Shown piece after piece: positions 27,992-37,338 of a DNA stretch of 64,000 nt. A model generated the notes under the pieces. That model had not been told where the DNA came from. It saw only the letters and a list, made by a program, of their open reading frames with translations, and did not search any database. The position numbers and the translations under genes were made by a program. This DNA comes from Demequinaceae bacterium (GTDB taxonomy: Bacteria; Actinomycetota; Actinomycetes; Actinomycetales; Demequinaceae), in contig JAFGBM010000005.1 in assembly GCA_016933155.1 (NCBI GenBank), forward strand, positions 186,001-250,000, in the 5' to 3' direction. Positions within the stretch are counted from its first letter, which is position 1; the number at the start of each line of letters is the position of its first letter.

Positions 27992-28036
27992 CCCCGCCGC
28001 CCTGGGTTCCCCCACCGTTGACGTACAGTGCTGAGC

Positions 28037-28591
28037 ATGACGCTCGGTGAGGCTTTCGAGCCCGCCCTCTCGGCCGCCAAGGTCGGGGAGGAATGGGCCT
28101 GGTCGGTGCTCTACCGGCACCTCGCCGGCCCCGTCACGGGGTACCTCAGGGGGCACGGGGCGCCCGACTATGAGGATCTCGCCTCGGAGACCTTCCTTCA
28201 AGTGGCGAAGGGGATCCACTCCTTCGAGGGCGACGAGGCGGCCTTCCGGTCGTGGGTGTTCGTCATCGCCCACCGGAGGCTCATCGACGCCCGTCGCAAG
28301 ACCTTCAGGCGTCCAGCCATGGCGGGATCGTTGGCGGACGAGGCCGATCCCGATCGCCTCCAGGGGGGCGATGTCGAGGAGGACGCCATGGCCCGTCTCA
28401 ATTCGGAGGGGGTCCAGGCGGCCCTCGCCCCTTTGACGGGCGACCAGCGGGACGTGATCCTGCTCCGGGTGATCGCCGGCCAATCGGTCGCGGAAACAGC
28501 GAAGATCCTGGGTAAGTCGGACGGCGCGGTGCGGGTTCTCCAGCACCGGGCGATCGAGGCGCTCAGGCGAGGCGCGGAAGGACAGGCGTAA
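28037..28591 (+). CDS. ECF-type RNA polymerase sigma factor
   Basis: A 184-residue group IV sigma factor. Region 2 (about 12-80) includes APDYEDLASETFLQVAKGIH and the AFRSWVFVIAHRRLIDARRK segment. Region 4 (about 120-175) contains LTGDQRDVILLRVIAGQSVA and a helix-turn-helix ETAKILGKSDGAVRVLQHRA. The ATG at 28037 lies 7 nt after TACAGT (28024-28029) without a ribosome site, so the mRNA is likely leaderless. It is followed after 34 nt by its probable anti-sigma gene. Confidence 0.93.
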   Translation: MTLGEAFEPALSAAKVGEEWAWSVLYRHLAGPVTGYLRGHGAPDYEDLASETFLQVAKGIHSFEGDEAAFRSWVFVIAHRRLIDARRKTFRRPAMAGSLADEADPDRLQGGDVEEDAMARLNSEGVQAALAPLTGDQRDVILLRVIAGQSVAETAKILGKSDGAVRVLQHRAIEALRRGAEGQA

Positions 28592-28625
28592 CCTCCGGGG
28601 GCGCCCTAGCGATGACGAGGATGAG

Positions 28626-29417
28626 ATGAGAAACCAGCCATGGTCCGATAGGGACCTCGAGAACCTGTTCGCCGGCCGAGGGCCGACCGAGGGCGAACTG
28701 GCGCGTCTCGTTCCGCTGGTCGAAGCCGTGAGGGGAGTCCCCGTGTCCCCCTCCGAGGAGCGTGCGGACAGCATGGCGAGGGTACTTGCCCGGGTCGCGA
28801 GGGAGGGGGCCTCCCAGGCGCCAGCCCGGCTGGTCGTCAAGGCCGCGGGTACCTGGAAGCGGCGTCTCGTCACCATCGGAGGGGTGGCGGCCCTAGCGAC
28901 CGTCGGTGTCGGCGGCGCCGCCGTCGCATCGAACGGCGCCGCGCCAGGGGACGTGCTCTACTCCATCGACCAGGCGTTCGAAGCGATCGGCATCGGAAAC
29001 GGCGGGACGGCGGAGAGGATGGACGAGGCGGCTCGGCTATGCGATCGGGGGGATGTCGATCAGGCCTTGGAGCACGCCGCCAACGCGCTTGAAAGGGAGG
29101 GCGACGAGCAGAGCGCCAGGGCGCTCGTCCAGGCGGCGATGGAGGTGCAGAACCAGGGGGCCGAGCAGTCGGTCGAGGTGCGTGCCCAGGTCTCGGAGAT
29201 GCTTCAGTGGATGGGGTCGACGGACGCCAAGGGCAAGGATTTCGGGCAAGGGGTTTCGGAACGGGCCCAGGCAGTCAAGGACACGGCGTCACACGGAAAG
29301 TCCGGGGACGCCCCGGGGCAGAACAAGGACGACGATGGGGCACTCGGCGACTCGGATGGAACGGATGTCCCGGGAAATCGCCCCTCGGAGAATCCTGGCA
29401 AGGGGCCGAAGAGCTGA
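28626..29417 (+). CDS. Membrane-anchored anti-sigma-like protein with DUF5667 domain
   Basis: A 263-residue protein. The cytoplasmic N terminus (about 1-78) could bind the sigma factor encoded just upstream. One transmembrane helix follows (about 81-102, RLVTIGGVAALATVGVGGAA). The external region starts with APGDVLYSIDQAFEAIGIG, the start of a DUF5667-like helical domain, and ends in a Lys/Asp/Gly-rich low-complexity tail. No zinc-binding HxxxCxxC motif of classical ZAS anti-sigma factors is present. The sigma assignment rests on context. Confidence 0.78.
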   Translation: MRNQPWSDRDLENLFAGRGPTEGELARLVPLVEAVRGVPVSPSEERADSMARVLARVAREGASQAPARLVVKAAGTWKRRLVTIGGVAALATVGVGGAAVASNGAAPGDVLYSIDQAFEAIGIGNGGTAERMDEAARLCDRGDVDQALEHAANALEREGDEQSARALVQAAMEVQNQGAEQSVEVRAQVSEMLQWMGSTDAKGKDFGQGVSERAQAVKDTASHGKSGDAPGQNKDDDGALGDSDGTDVPGNRPSENPGKGPKS

Positions 29418-29459
29418 AGCCTGCAGCGTCCCGACGGACGGCACCGGGCTGACGGATTG

Positions 29460-30179
29460 CTAGATTTCGCTCTGGCGAAGGACGTCGCTCAGACGCCGCG
29501 CGGCATCCATGACATCGAGGGCGTGCCGTTCGGCCGGGTGCCCGGTAAGGCGGGCGATGGGGCCCGAGATGGAGACCGCCGCCACAACCCGTCCGGACGA
29601 ACCCCATATGGGGGCGGAGACACCTGCGACCCCTGCCTCGCGCTCCCCGGCGCTCTCCGCGAATCCCTGCTCCCTGACCTTGGCGAGGTCGGCGGCGGTG
29701 TATCGGGCGCCCTCGAGGATTTCATGCATCCTGTCCGACTCCTCCCAGGCGAGCAGCACCTGGGCGGCCGAGCCCGCACTCATGGTCATGGTCGTCCCTA
29801 CGGGGATGGAGTCCCTGAGCCCCATGGGTCGATCGGCGGCGGCGATGCAGATGCGGTGCTCCCCGTGGGCCCGGAAGAGCTGAGACGACTCGCCGGTGCG
29901 GTCGCGCAACGCCTCCAGGATGGGCTGGGCGGCGCTCACGAGCCGGTCTTCGCCGACGGCCGCGGCGAGTTGGAGGAATCGTCGCCCGAGGATGAAGGCG
30001 CCCCGGGCGTCCCGGGAGACGAGGTGGTGGTGTTCGAGCGCAAGGGCGAGCCGGTGGACTGTCGGCCGGGCCAGGTGGGTGGCCGTGACGAGTTGGGCCA
30101 GGGTGGCCGGCCCCTTCTCGAGGACGGAAAGTATCGCCGAGGTCTTGTCAACGACGCCAACTCCGCTACTATTGTCCAT
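29460..30179 (-). CDS. ndgR: IclR family regulator NdgR
   Basis: A 239-residue IclR-type regulator. The N terminus MDNSSGVGVVDKTSAILSVL and the winged helix TLAQLVTATHLARPTVHRLA, followed by LEHHHLVSRD, are near-identical to NdgR/LtbR proteins, which control leuCD and amino acid metabolism in Streptomyces and Corynebacterium. The C-terminal ~170 residues are the effector domain. Divergent from leuCD, as in those genomes. TAGTAT lies 6 nt before the ATG (leaderless), with TTGTGT 17 bp upstream overlapping the intergenic palindrome, which suggests autoregulation. Confidence 0.95.
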   Translation of the reverse strand: MDNSSGVGVVDKTSAILSVLEKGPATLAQLVTATHLARPTVHRLALALEHHHLVSRDARGAFILGRRFLQLAAAVGEDRLVSAAQPILEALRDRTGESSQLFRAHGEHRICIAAADRPMGLRDSIPVGTTMTMSAGSAAQVLLAWEESDRMHEILEGARYTAADLAKVREQGFAESAGEREAGVAGVSAPIWGSSGRVVAAVSISGPIARLTGHPAERHALDVMDAARRLSDVLRQSEI

Positions 30180-30186
30180 AGAACGA

Positions 30187-30214
30187 TACTAGCATCCCAC
30201 ATTGTGAGACACAA
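30187..30214. promoter_or_regulatory. ndgR-leuC divergent control region with palindrome
   Basis: TTGTG-AGA-CACAA (30202-30214) is a perfect inverted repeat. It overlaps the minus-strand -35 (ACACAA complement) of ndgR and lies 45 nt before the leuC start. On the same DNA the plus strand reads TAGCAT (30190-30195), a possible -10 box for leuCD. NdgR-family regulators bind such palindromes between ndgR and leuC, so this is the likely operator. Confidence 0.6.
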
Positions 30215-30258
30215 GTTAGATGGACGACGCGGGATGGAGAGGAACGAGGGAGAGATTC

Positions 30259-31668
30259 ATGGGCACGACGCTAGCCGAGAAGTTATGGCAGAACCATGTG
30301 GTGAAGAAGGGGGAGGACGGCGCTCCGGACCTTCTGTATATCGACCTCCACATGATCCACGAGGTGACGAGCCCCCAAGCCTTTGAGGGCCTGAGGCTGG
30401 CCAGCCGTACCGTCAGACGGCCCGACCTCACTATCGCTACGGAGGACCACAACACCCCGACCCTCGACATCGACAAGCCCATCGCCGACCTCACGAGCCG
30501 CACCCAGATCGACACCCTGCGCGCCAATGCCCAGGAGTTCGGCATCCGGCTCCACAGCCTCGGGGACGCCGACCAGGGCGTCGTCCACGTCGTCGGGCCG
30601 CAGCTCGGGCTGACCCAGCCCGGGATGACCGTCGTCTGCGGAGACTCCCACACCTCGACCCACGGCGCCTTCGGCGCCCTGGCCTTCGGGATCGGAACCT
30701 CCGAGGTCGAGCACGTCCTCGCCACCCAGACCCTTCCCCTCAAGCCCTTCAAGACCATGGCCGTCACCGTCAACGGGACACTTCCCGAGGGCACGACAGC
30801 CAAGGACATCATCCTCGCGGTCATCGCCAAGATCGGCACGGGAGGAGGCCAGGGATACGTCCTCGAATACCGCGGCGAGGCCATCACGACCCTGTCGATG
30901 GAAGCCCGGATGACGGTGTGCAACATGTCCATCGAGGCGGGGGCCCGCGCCGGGCTCATCGCCCCCGACGAAACGACGTTCGCCTACGTTGAGGGCCGCC
31001 CCCACGCGCCCTCGGGCAAGGACTGGGATGAGGCCCTCGCCTACTGGCGGACCCTCGTCACGGACGACGACGCCGTCTTCGACGCGGAGGTTGTCCTCGA
31101 GGCTTCCGACCTGGAGCCGTTCGCCACCTGGGGGACGAACCCGGGCCAGGGACTGCCGCTCAGCGCGTCCGTTCCCGACCCCGCGGGCATGGTCGACGAG
31201 AACGAACGGCTCGCGGCGGAGAAGGCCCTCGCCTACATGGGCCTCACTCCCGGCACACGGCTGAAGGACATCTCGGTCGACACGGTCTTCCTTGGGAGTT
31301 GCACGAACGGCAGGATCGAGGACCTCAGGGCCGCGGCCGCCGTCCTCAAGGGTCGGACCAAGGCCGAGGGTGTGCGGATGCTCGTCGTCCCGGGGAGCGC
31401 CCGGGTCCGTCTGCAAGCCGAAGCCGAGGGCCTCGACAAGGTCTTCACGGAATTCGGCGCCGAATGGCGCAACGCCGGATGCTCTATGTGCCTCGGGATG
31501 AACCCCGACCAATTGGCCCCTGAGGAGCGAAGCGCGTCCACCTCGAACCGGAACTTCGAGGGACGCCAGGGGAAGGGTGGGCGCACCCACCTGGTCTCCC
31601 CCCTCGTCGCGGCGGCCACGGCCGTGCGCGGAACCCTCTCCAGCCCCGCAGACCTCGACAAGGACTAG
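30259..31668 (+). CDS. leuC: 3-isopropylmalate/citramalate dehydratase large subunit
   Basis: A 469-residue aconitase-family subunit that isomerises 2- to 3-isopropylmalate with LeuD, and also processes citramalate towards isoleucine. The [4Fe-4S] ligands are C348 ([10 protein letters not shown]), C408 and C411 ([12 protein letters not shown]). DHNTPT and [14 protein letters not shown] are present. The ATG at 30259 has GAGGGAGAG upstream; the in-frame ATG at 30220 lies in the regulatory region. leuD follows after 2 nt. Confidence 0.97.
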   Translation: MGTTLAEKLWQNHVVKKGEDGAPDLLYIDLHMIHEVTSPQAFEGLRLASRTVRRPDLTIATEDHNTPTLDIDKPIADLTSRTQIDTLRANAQEFGIRLHSLGDADQGVVHVVGPQLGLTQPGMTVVCGDSHTSTHGAFGALAFGIGTSEVEHVLATQTLPLKPFKTMAVTVNGTLPEGTTAKDIILAVIAKIGTGGGQGYVLEYRGEAITTLSMEARMTVCNMSIEAGARAGLIAPDETTFAYVEGRPHAPSGKDWDEALAYWRTLVTDDDAVFDAEVVLEASDLEPFATWGTNPGQGLPLSASVPDPAGMVDENERLAAEKALAYMGLTPGTRLKDISVDTVFLGSCTNGRIEDLRAAAAVLKGRTKAEGVRMLVVPGSARVRLQAEAEGLDKVFTEFGAEWRNAGCSMCLGMNPDQLAPEERSASTSNRNFEGRQGKGGRTHLVSPLVAAATAVRGTLSSPADLDKD

Positions 31669-31670
31669 AC

Positions 31671-32309
31671 ATGGACAAGTTCACCACCCACACCGGCGTC
31701 GCCGTCCCTCTCCCGCGCTCCAACGTTGACACCGACCAGATCATCCCCGCCGTCTACCTCAAGCGCGTCACCCGGACCGGCTTCGAGGATGCCCTCTTTG
31801 CGGCCTGGCGTTCCGACCCGGATTTCGTCCTCAACAAGGATCAGTACCGGAACGGGTCGATCCTCGTCGCCGGGCCCGATTTCGGGACCGGCTCGAGCCG
31901 CGAGCACGCGGTGTGGGCGCTCAAGGACTACGGGTTCAAAGTCGTCATCGCCAGCCGATTCGCCGACATCTTCCGGGGGAACTCCGGCAAGCAGGGACTC
32001 CTCACGGCGGAGGTCGCCCAAGGCGACGTGGAACTCCTCTGGAAGGTGCTCGAGGAAGAGCCCGGGCGCACCCTGACGGTCTCGCTTGAGGACAGGACCG
32101 TCTCCTGTGGCGACGTCACCGTGCCCTTCGAGATCGACGACTACACCCGTTGGCGCCTCATGGAGGGGCTGGACGACATCGGGCTGACCCTGAAGGATGA
32201 GGCCGCCATCACGGCGTTCGAGTCCACCCGGGAGGCCTGGCGCCCCACGACCCTGCCGGCCAAGCACCTGCCGCCTGTGGAAATCGAGAGCGCGCGCCCT
32301 TCTAGGTAG
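31671..32309 (+). CDS. leuD: 3-isopropylmalate/citramalate dehydratase small subunit
   Basis: A 212-residue swivelling-domain partner of LeuC. Signatures are [20 protein letters not shown], the substrate loop [14 protein letters not shown] and the [18 protein letters not shown] block. Length is slightly above the usual ~200 residues. The start is 2 nt after the leuC stop, so it is coupled. murA follows after 54 nt. Confidence 0.97.
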   Translation: MDKFTTHTGVAVPLPRSNVDTDQIIPAVYLKRVTRTGFEDALFAAWRSDPDFVLNKDQYRNGSILVAGPDFGTGSSREHAVWALKDYGFKVVIASRFADIFRGNSGKQGLLTAEVAQGDVELLWKVLEEEPGRTLTVSLEDRTVSCGDVTVPFEIDDYTRWRLMEGLDDIGLTLKDEAAITAFESTREAWRPTTLPAKHLPPVEIESARPSR

Positions 32310-32363
32310 AGCGGGCCAGGGGCATAGGTGCTGTCGGCGCCCGTCATAGGGCACGATAGGACC

Positions 32364-33674
32364 ATGAGCGACTCCCTCCGCATCACGGGCGGCAAGCCCC
32401 TCACAGGTGAGATCACCGTCCGAGGCGCGAAGAACTTCGTCCCCAAGGCCATGGTCGCCGCCCTTTTGGGCGACACCCCGTCGACCCTCCGCAACGTTCC
32501 CGAGATCCGGGACGTCCAAGTGGTCACCGACCTGCTCGAACTCCATGGGGCCTCGGTTGCCTACAACGCCACGAGCGGGGACCTGACCGTCGATCCTGCC
32601 GGGCTCGTCCCGGCCGAGATCGGAGACGTCTCCGTCCACGCCGGATCGAGCCGCATCCCCATCCTCTTCTGCGGCCCCCTGCTCCACCGACTCGGAGAGG
32701 CCGTCATCCCCGATGTCGGCGGCTGCAAGATCGGGGAGCGTCCCGTCGACTTCCACCTCGAGATCCTGGAGAGGTTCGGCGCCATCGTCGAGGTCGTCGG
32801 CGACGGACTCCGCCTGACGGCCCCCGACGGGCTCGCGGGGATCAAATACCGCCTGAACTACCCGAGCGTCGGCGCGACCGAACAACTCCTCCTCACGGCC
32901 GTCAAGGCCAAGGGAATAACCCGGCTCGAGAACGCCGCGGTCGAGCCGGAGATCAAGGACCTCATCGACACCCTGCAGAAGATGGGGGCGATCATCTCCG
33001 TCGACACCGATCGCTCCATCACGATCGAGGGTGTCACGAAGATGCACGGCTTCGACCACACCTCGCTCGCCGATCGGATCGAGGCAGCCTCATGGGCATG
33101 CGCCGCCCTCGCCACGCGCGGGGACGTCTTCATCCATGGGGCTCAGCAACGCACCATGGGGATGTTCCTCAACGTCTTCCGCAAGGTCGGGGGAGAGTTC
33201 GATGTCGTCTCGGACGGCATACGCTTCTACCATCCGGGCGGGGATATCAGGTCGATCGCCCTCCAGACGGACGTCCACCCCGGCTTCATGACCGACTGGC
33301 AGCAACCCATGGTCGTCGCGCTCACTCAGGCGAAGGGCCTCAGCATCGTCCACGAAACCGTGTACGAGAAGAGGTTCGGCTTCACGGAGGCCCTGATCCA
33401 GATGGGGGCATCCATCCAGTTGTATCGAGAATGCCTGGGGGACACGGCCTGCCGGTTCGGCCAGAGGAACTTCCTCCACTCGGCGGCGATCTCCGGCCCC
33501 ACCCCCCTCAAGGCCGCGAACATCGAGGTGCCCGACCTCAGGGGAGGATTCAGCCACCTCATCGCCGCCCTCGTCGCAGAAGGAGCCTCAACGGTGTCCG
33601 GGGTGGGGGTCATCGATCGGGGATACGAGGGGTTCCGGGCCAAGCTCACGGCCCTGGGGGCCGACTTTGCGTAG
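32364..33674 (+). CDS. murA: UDP-N-acetylglucosamine 1-carboxyvinyltransferase
   Basis: A 436-residue EPSP-synthase-fold enzyme that transfers enolpyruvate from PEP to UDP-GlcNAc, the first committed step of peptidoglycan synthesis. Catalytic Lys K23 lies in RGAKN. The PEP-reactive Cys is C121 in GGCKIGERPVDFH, so fosfomycin sensitivity would be expected. A DLRGGFSHLIAALVAEGAST segment ends the family fold. I chose the ATG at 32364, with AGGA just upstream; the frame opens 12 codons earlier. In Streptomyces too, a murA-type gene sits between leuCD and gpsA-ddl. Confidence 0.93.
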   Translation: MSDSLRITGGKPLTGEITVRGAKNFVPKAMVAALLGDTPSTLRNVPEIRDVQVVTDLLELHGASVAYNATSGDLTVDPAGLVPAEIGDVSVHAGSSRIPILFCGPLLHRLGEAVIPDVGGCKIGERPVDFHLEILERFGAIVEVVGDGLRLTAPDGLAGIKYRLNYPSVGATEQLLLTAVKAKGITRLENAAVEPEIKDLIDTLQKMGAIISVDTDRSITIEGVTKMHGFDHTSLADRIEAASWACAALATRGDVFIHGAQQRTMGMFLNVFRKVGGEFDVVSDGIRFYHPGGDIRSIALQTDVHPGFMTDWQQPMVVALTQAKGLSIVHETVYEKRFGFTEALIQMGASIQLYRECLGDTACRFGQRNFLHSAAISGPTPLKAANIEVPDLRGGFSHLIAALVAEGASTVSGVGVIDRGYEGFRAKLTALGADFA

Positions 33675-34410
33675 GGCTCCCCTTCGTGGCCCCGTGCCGC
33701 GCGGCTACAAGTTCGCCGGGGCTCTCATTCGCGGCCTGGTATGGACGATGACCAAGAAGGACTGGCACGGGGCCGAAAACCTTCCCGCCACGGGGGGATT
33801 CATCGCGGTCTCCAACCACGTGACCTATGCGGACCCCCTCACCTTCGCCCACTACCTGTACAACAACGGATGCCCCCCTCGGTTCCTGGCCAAGGAAGGG
33901 TTGTTCCGGGCCCCCATCGTCGGGTGGCTTCTCAGGGCGCTCGACCAGGTGGAGGTCCATCGGGGGACGGCGCAGGCCAAGGAGGCCGTCGTCGCGGGTC
34001 TTGACTTCCTCGCCCGGGGGGACATGATCGCCATGTTCCCCGAAGGAACCCTGACCAGGGATCCCGACCTCTGGCCCATGGTCGCCCGGACCGGTGCCGC
34101 CAGGATGGCCCTTGAATCCGGAGTGCCCGTCATCCCCGTCGCCCAATGGGGGGCTCAGCGACTCCTGGGACGCTACAAGAAACTCCTCAAACCCATCCCC
34201 AGGAAGAAGGTGACCGTCGTGGCCGGCCCCCCCATAGACCTGGACGACCTGAAGGGGCTCCCCCTGACGAAGAAGGTGCTGAGGGAGGCGACCGACCGAA
34301 TCATGGCTACCCTGACAGTCATGGTCGAAGAACTACGAGGCGAGAAGGCACCCGCGGTCCCCTACGACATGCGCCGAGCGAAGTCGGACATCCGCAAGGC
34401 GAAGTCATGA
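33667..34410 (+). CDS. plsC: 1-acyl-sn-glycerol-3-phosphate acyltransferase
   Basis: A ~247-residue acyltransferase of phosphatidic acid synthesis. The catalytic HX4D is NHVTYADPLT, the G3P-binding motif is FPEGTLTRDP, and VPVIPVAQWGAQ is also present. The start is uncertain: TTG at 33667 overlaps the murA stop, and GTG at 33694 would remove 9 residues. Both leave the conserved domain intact. It ends in an ATGA overlap with gpsA, fitting coupled phospholipid precursor genes. Confidence 0.92.
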   Translation: MRRAPLRGPVPRGYKFAGALIRGLVWTMTKKDWHGAENLPATGGFIAVSNHVTYADPLTFAHYLYNNGCPPRFLAKEGLFRAPIVGWLLRALDQVEVHRGTAQAKEAVVAGLDFLARGDMIAMFPEGTLTRDPDLWPMVARTGAARMALESGVPVIPVAQWGAQRLLGRYKKLLKPIPRKKVTVVAGPPIDLDDLKGLPLTKKVLREATDRIMATLTVMVEELRGEKAPAVPYDMRRAKSDIRKAKS

Positions 34411-35408
34411 GCACGGTCGCCGTCCTCGGGACCGGCGCCTGGGGAACCACCTTCGCCGGGGTGCTGGCCGACGCCGACAACGAGGTCCTCATGTGGGGCA
34501 TCGATGCCGATGCCATCGAGGAGATCAACACCCTTCACACGAACTCGGCCTTCATCGGAGAGCGAGACCTTCCCGAGACCATCACGGCGACGGAGGATGC
34601 CGAAGAGGCCCTGGCGGACGCGGAACTGGTCTTCCTCGCCCTCCCCGCCCAAAGCATGCGGACGATCATCGCGGACTTCGCCGGTCTCCTCTCCCCGGAG
34701 GCGATCGTGACCTCACTCACGAAGGGGATCGAGGTCGGCACCCACCTCCGGATGAGCGAGGTCCTCGGGGAGGCGTGGGGGATCGACGACGACCATCTCA
34801 CGGTCGTCTCCGGCCCCAACCTCGCCAAGGAGATCGCCCTGAGGCAGCCGACGGCCACCGTCGTCGCCTCCCGATCCGAGGTGGCCGCACAGGCCGTGGC
34901 GGACGCCGTGGCCTCGTGGTACTTCCGGCCGTACACCAACTCCGACGTGGTGGGTGTGGAACTGTGCGGTGCCTACAAGAACGTCATCGCCGTCGGGGCG
35001 GGCATCGCCGACGGGCGTGGCTTCGGGAACAACACGACTGCGACGATCATCACCCGGGGGCTTGCCGAGATTCAGCGATTGGGGCTCGCCATCGGCGCCG
35101 CGCCCGACACCTTCGCCGGCCTCGCAGGCGTTGGGGATCTCATCGCCACCTGTGCCTCCCCTCTGTCCAGGAACCACGCCCTCGGCGGACTCATCGGAAG
35201 GGGCATTCCGGTCAGCGAGGCGATCACCCAGATCGAGGGGACGGCGGAGGGGGCTCAGACCTCCCTCTCGATCCAGCAGTTGGCCCGGATGGTCGAGGTC
35301 GAGGTCCCGATCTGTGACGCCGTCGTGGCGATGCTCCACGAGGGCAAGGACCCCGAGAAGGTCATGGCCGCGCTCCTCGCGCGCCCGAGGAAGGCGGAGG
35401 GCGAATAG
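34407..35408 (+). CDS. gpsA: NAD(P)H-dependent glycerol-3-phosphate dehydrogenase
   Basis: A 333-residue enzyme that reduces dihydroxyacetone phosphate to sn-glycerol-3-phosphate for phospholipids. The Rossmann motif is VLGTGAWGTTFAGVLAD. The catalytic Lys lies in LCGAYKNVIAVGAGIADG. GNNTTATIITRGLAEI and GLAGVGDLIATC complete the signature. The start overlaps the plsC stop (ATGA), and ddl follows after 2 nt. Confidence 0.97.
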   Translation: MSTVAVLGTGAWGTTFAGVLADADNEVLMWGIDADAIEEINTLHTNSAFIGERDLPETITATEDAEEALADAELVFLALPAQSMRTIIADFAGLLSPEAIVTSLTKGIEVGTHLRMSEVLGEAWGIDDDHLTVVSGPNLAKEIALRQPTATVVASRSEVAAQAVADAVASWYFRPYTNSDVVGVELCGAYKNVIAVGAGIADGRGFGNNTTATIITRGLAEIQRLGLAIGAAPDTFAGLAGVGDLIATCASPLSRNHALGGLIGRGIPVSEAITQIEGTAEGAQTSLSIQQLARMVEVEVPICDAVVAMLHEGKDPEKVMAALLARPRKAEGE

Positions 35409-35410
35409 CC

Positions 35411-36502
35411 ATGTCCCGACCGACCGTCGCCGTGCTTTTCGGCGGAAGATCGACCGAGCACGGCGTTTCCTGCGTGACGGCCCAGGGGGTCCTAGACGCG
35501 ATCGATCGTGAGGCCTGGAACGTCGTCGCCGTCGGCATCGCGCCGGACGGACGATGGACCCTGGCGAGCGACAACCCGGAGGACTGGCGGATCGTCGATG
35601 GCGTCCTCCCGCAGGTTCGGGACGACGGGGATACGGTCCTTCCCCCAGTCCGGGCGGGGGAGAGGACCTGGAGGGTCGAACGGGCCGGGGGCCAAGTCGA
35701 GGATCTCGCCGAGATCGATGTCGCCTTTCCCCTTCTCCACGGCCCCTGGGGGGAGGACGGGACGCTCCAGGGCGCCCTGGACCTGGTCGATGTGCGCTAC
35801 GTCGGGGCGGGCGTTCTGGCGAGCGCCCTGGGGATGGACAAGCAGTTCTCCAAGATCGTCTTCGAGGCGGCAGGGCTGCCCGTGGCCCGGACGGTCGTCC
35901 TGCGAAGCATCGAGGAGGCGAGAAGCCGTCGCGCGGAGATCGAGGCCCTGTCCCTCCCCGCCTTTGTCAAGCCGTCGAGGGCCGGATCGTCGATGGGGGT
36001 GTCCCGGATCGCGTCATGGGAAGCCCTCGACTCCGCTCTCGCGGATGCCTTCAAGCACGACGCCAAGGTCCTCGTCGAGGAAGGGATCCCCGGGCGTGAG
36101 GTCGAATGTGCGGTGCTGGAAACCCCCGAGGGGATCCGGGTCTCTCCGCCCGGCGAAATCGTGACGGCAGGCGGACACGACTTCTATGACTATGAGGCCA
36201 AGTATTTCGACGAGGAGGCGGTCACCCTCTCCTGTCCGGTCGACCTTCCCCAGGACGTCATCGGCACCATACGGGACTACGCCCGACGAGCGTTCATCGC
36301 CATCGGCGGGGAGGGGATCTCCCGGGTCGACACCTTCGTCCTGGCGGATGGTTCAGTGATCCTCAACGAGATCAACACGATGCCGGGATTCACGCCCTTC
36401 TCCATGTATCCCCGGATGTGGCAGGCCGACGGTCTGGAATACCCGGCTCTCGTGGACACCCTGCTCCGAACCGCCCTGGATCGCCCGGTCGGGCTTCGCT
36501 AG
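35411..36502 (+). CDS. ddl: D-alanine--D-alanine ligase
   Basis: A 363-residue ATP-grasp ligase making the D-Ala-D-Ala dipeptide for peptidoglycan. It shows VLFGGRSTEHGVSCVTAQGV, HGPWGEDGTLQGALDLV, KPSRAGSSMGVSRI and the terminal metal-binding NEINTMPGFTPFSMYP. Its position next to gpsA and near murA groups envelope precursor genes. The start is 2 nt after the gpsA stop, and its end overlaps the convergent gene by 4 bp. Confidence 0.96.
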   Translation: MSRPTVAVLFGGRSTEHGVSCVTAQGVLDAIDREAWNVVAVGIAPDGRWTLASDNPEDWRIVDGVLPQVRDDGDTVLPPVRAGERTWRVERAGGQVEDLAEIDVAFPLLHGPWGEDGTLQGALDLVDVRYVGAGVLASALGMDKQFSKIVFEAAGLPVARTVVLRSIEEARSRRAEIEALSLPAFVKPSRAGSSMGVSRIASWEALDSALADAFKHDAKVLVEEGIPGREVECAVLETPEGIRVSPPGEIVTAGGHDFYDYEAKYFDEEAVTLSCPVDLPQDVIGTIRDYARRAFIAIGGEGISRVDTFVLADGSVILNEINTMPGFTPFSMYPRMWQADGLEYPALVDTLLRTALDRPVGLR

Positions 36503-37176
36503 GCAGTCTGTTTCTGGAGGGTCTTCCTGCCCGTGTGCACCACCCGATGCCCGGTTCCCACGGCCGATGGTCGGGCCTCCCGCGGGGGTTTGGCTTTGCT
36601 CGTTCCCCGTGAATCCGGGGTCTCCTTGGCGGTTGAGTCGGACTTCGGGGTTGCCTTGGCTTGGGCCCGAGCCTTCGGTGTGGCCTTGGGGGCGGCCTTG
36701 GGTTTAGCCTTCGCGGCCGTCGTGCGTTTGGGCGACCGGGGATGAGTGCGGGTGGGCCAGACGCGACGATCCGTACGACGGGCCTCCATGTCGCCGTAGG
36801 CGAAAGTCCCGAAGTCGCCTCGGGTGTAGGGCAACGCGATCATCAAGGAGGATCCTTCGGCGTGCTCGAGTTCGATCCGCACGGCATCGTCCTCGCTGGA
36901 GGTGAGCGCCATCGCGGCCACCCCATAGGCCCGAAGGGAATCACGGGATGACCTGACGTCGGCCAGGATGGCGTCGACAACGTCGTGGGCGGTGGGTCGA
37001 TCGCCCTCGGGGACGGGGGTGACAAGTGTGAACTTGCCTCGCTTCCCGATGCTTGCCCCGAAGGGGAAGAACTCACCGTTGCGGATGAGCAGGGCCTTAG
37101 CCAGGGTGGCCAATTGGCCGAGAAGCTCGTCGAGGTCCTGTTGGATCCTCTCCTGGCCACTGGGACGTGACGGCAT
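36499..37176 (-). CDS. Hypothetical protein with H1-like Lys/Ala/Pro tail
   Basis: A 225-residue protein. Residues ~1-130 form a folded domain I cannot name (RIQQDLDELLGQLATLAKAL, then IRNGEFFPFGASIGKRGKF, then HDVVDAILADVRSSRDSLRA). The C-terminal ~85 residues are a low-complexity basic tail of repeated KP, KA and TP steps (AKPKAAPKATPKARAQAKAT), like histone H1 and mycobacterial HupB tails. Such a tail suggests binding to nucleic acid or anionic cell-wall polymer. The ATG at 37176 has GAGG upstream; a longer frame reaches 37347. Confidence 0.75.
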   Translation of the reverse strand: MPSRPSGQERIQQDLDELLGQLATLAKALLIRNGEFFPFGASIGKRGKFTLVTPVPEGDRPTAHDVVDAILADVRSSRDSLRAYGVAAMALTSSEDDAVRIELEHAEGSSLMIALPYTRGDFGTFAYGDMEARRTDRRVWPTRTHPRSPKRTTAAKAKPKAAPKATPKARAQAKATPKSDSTAKETPDSRGTSKAKPPREARPSAVGTGHRVVHTGRKTLQKQTA

Positions 37177-37338
37177 GGAGACCTCGCCTTCATCGATCGT
37201 CCCGTCCACCGTATCCCGGGGTACCGTTCGTTCGCGGTAGGCCACGCCAGGGGGTCTGTCAGCCGGGACACGAGCCTCATTCCCCAGGTGTGACGAGGTC
37301 AACATGCGCAATCCCGCCGACCGTTCTACTCTTGTCCT

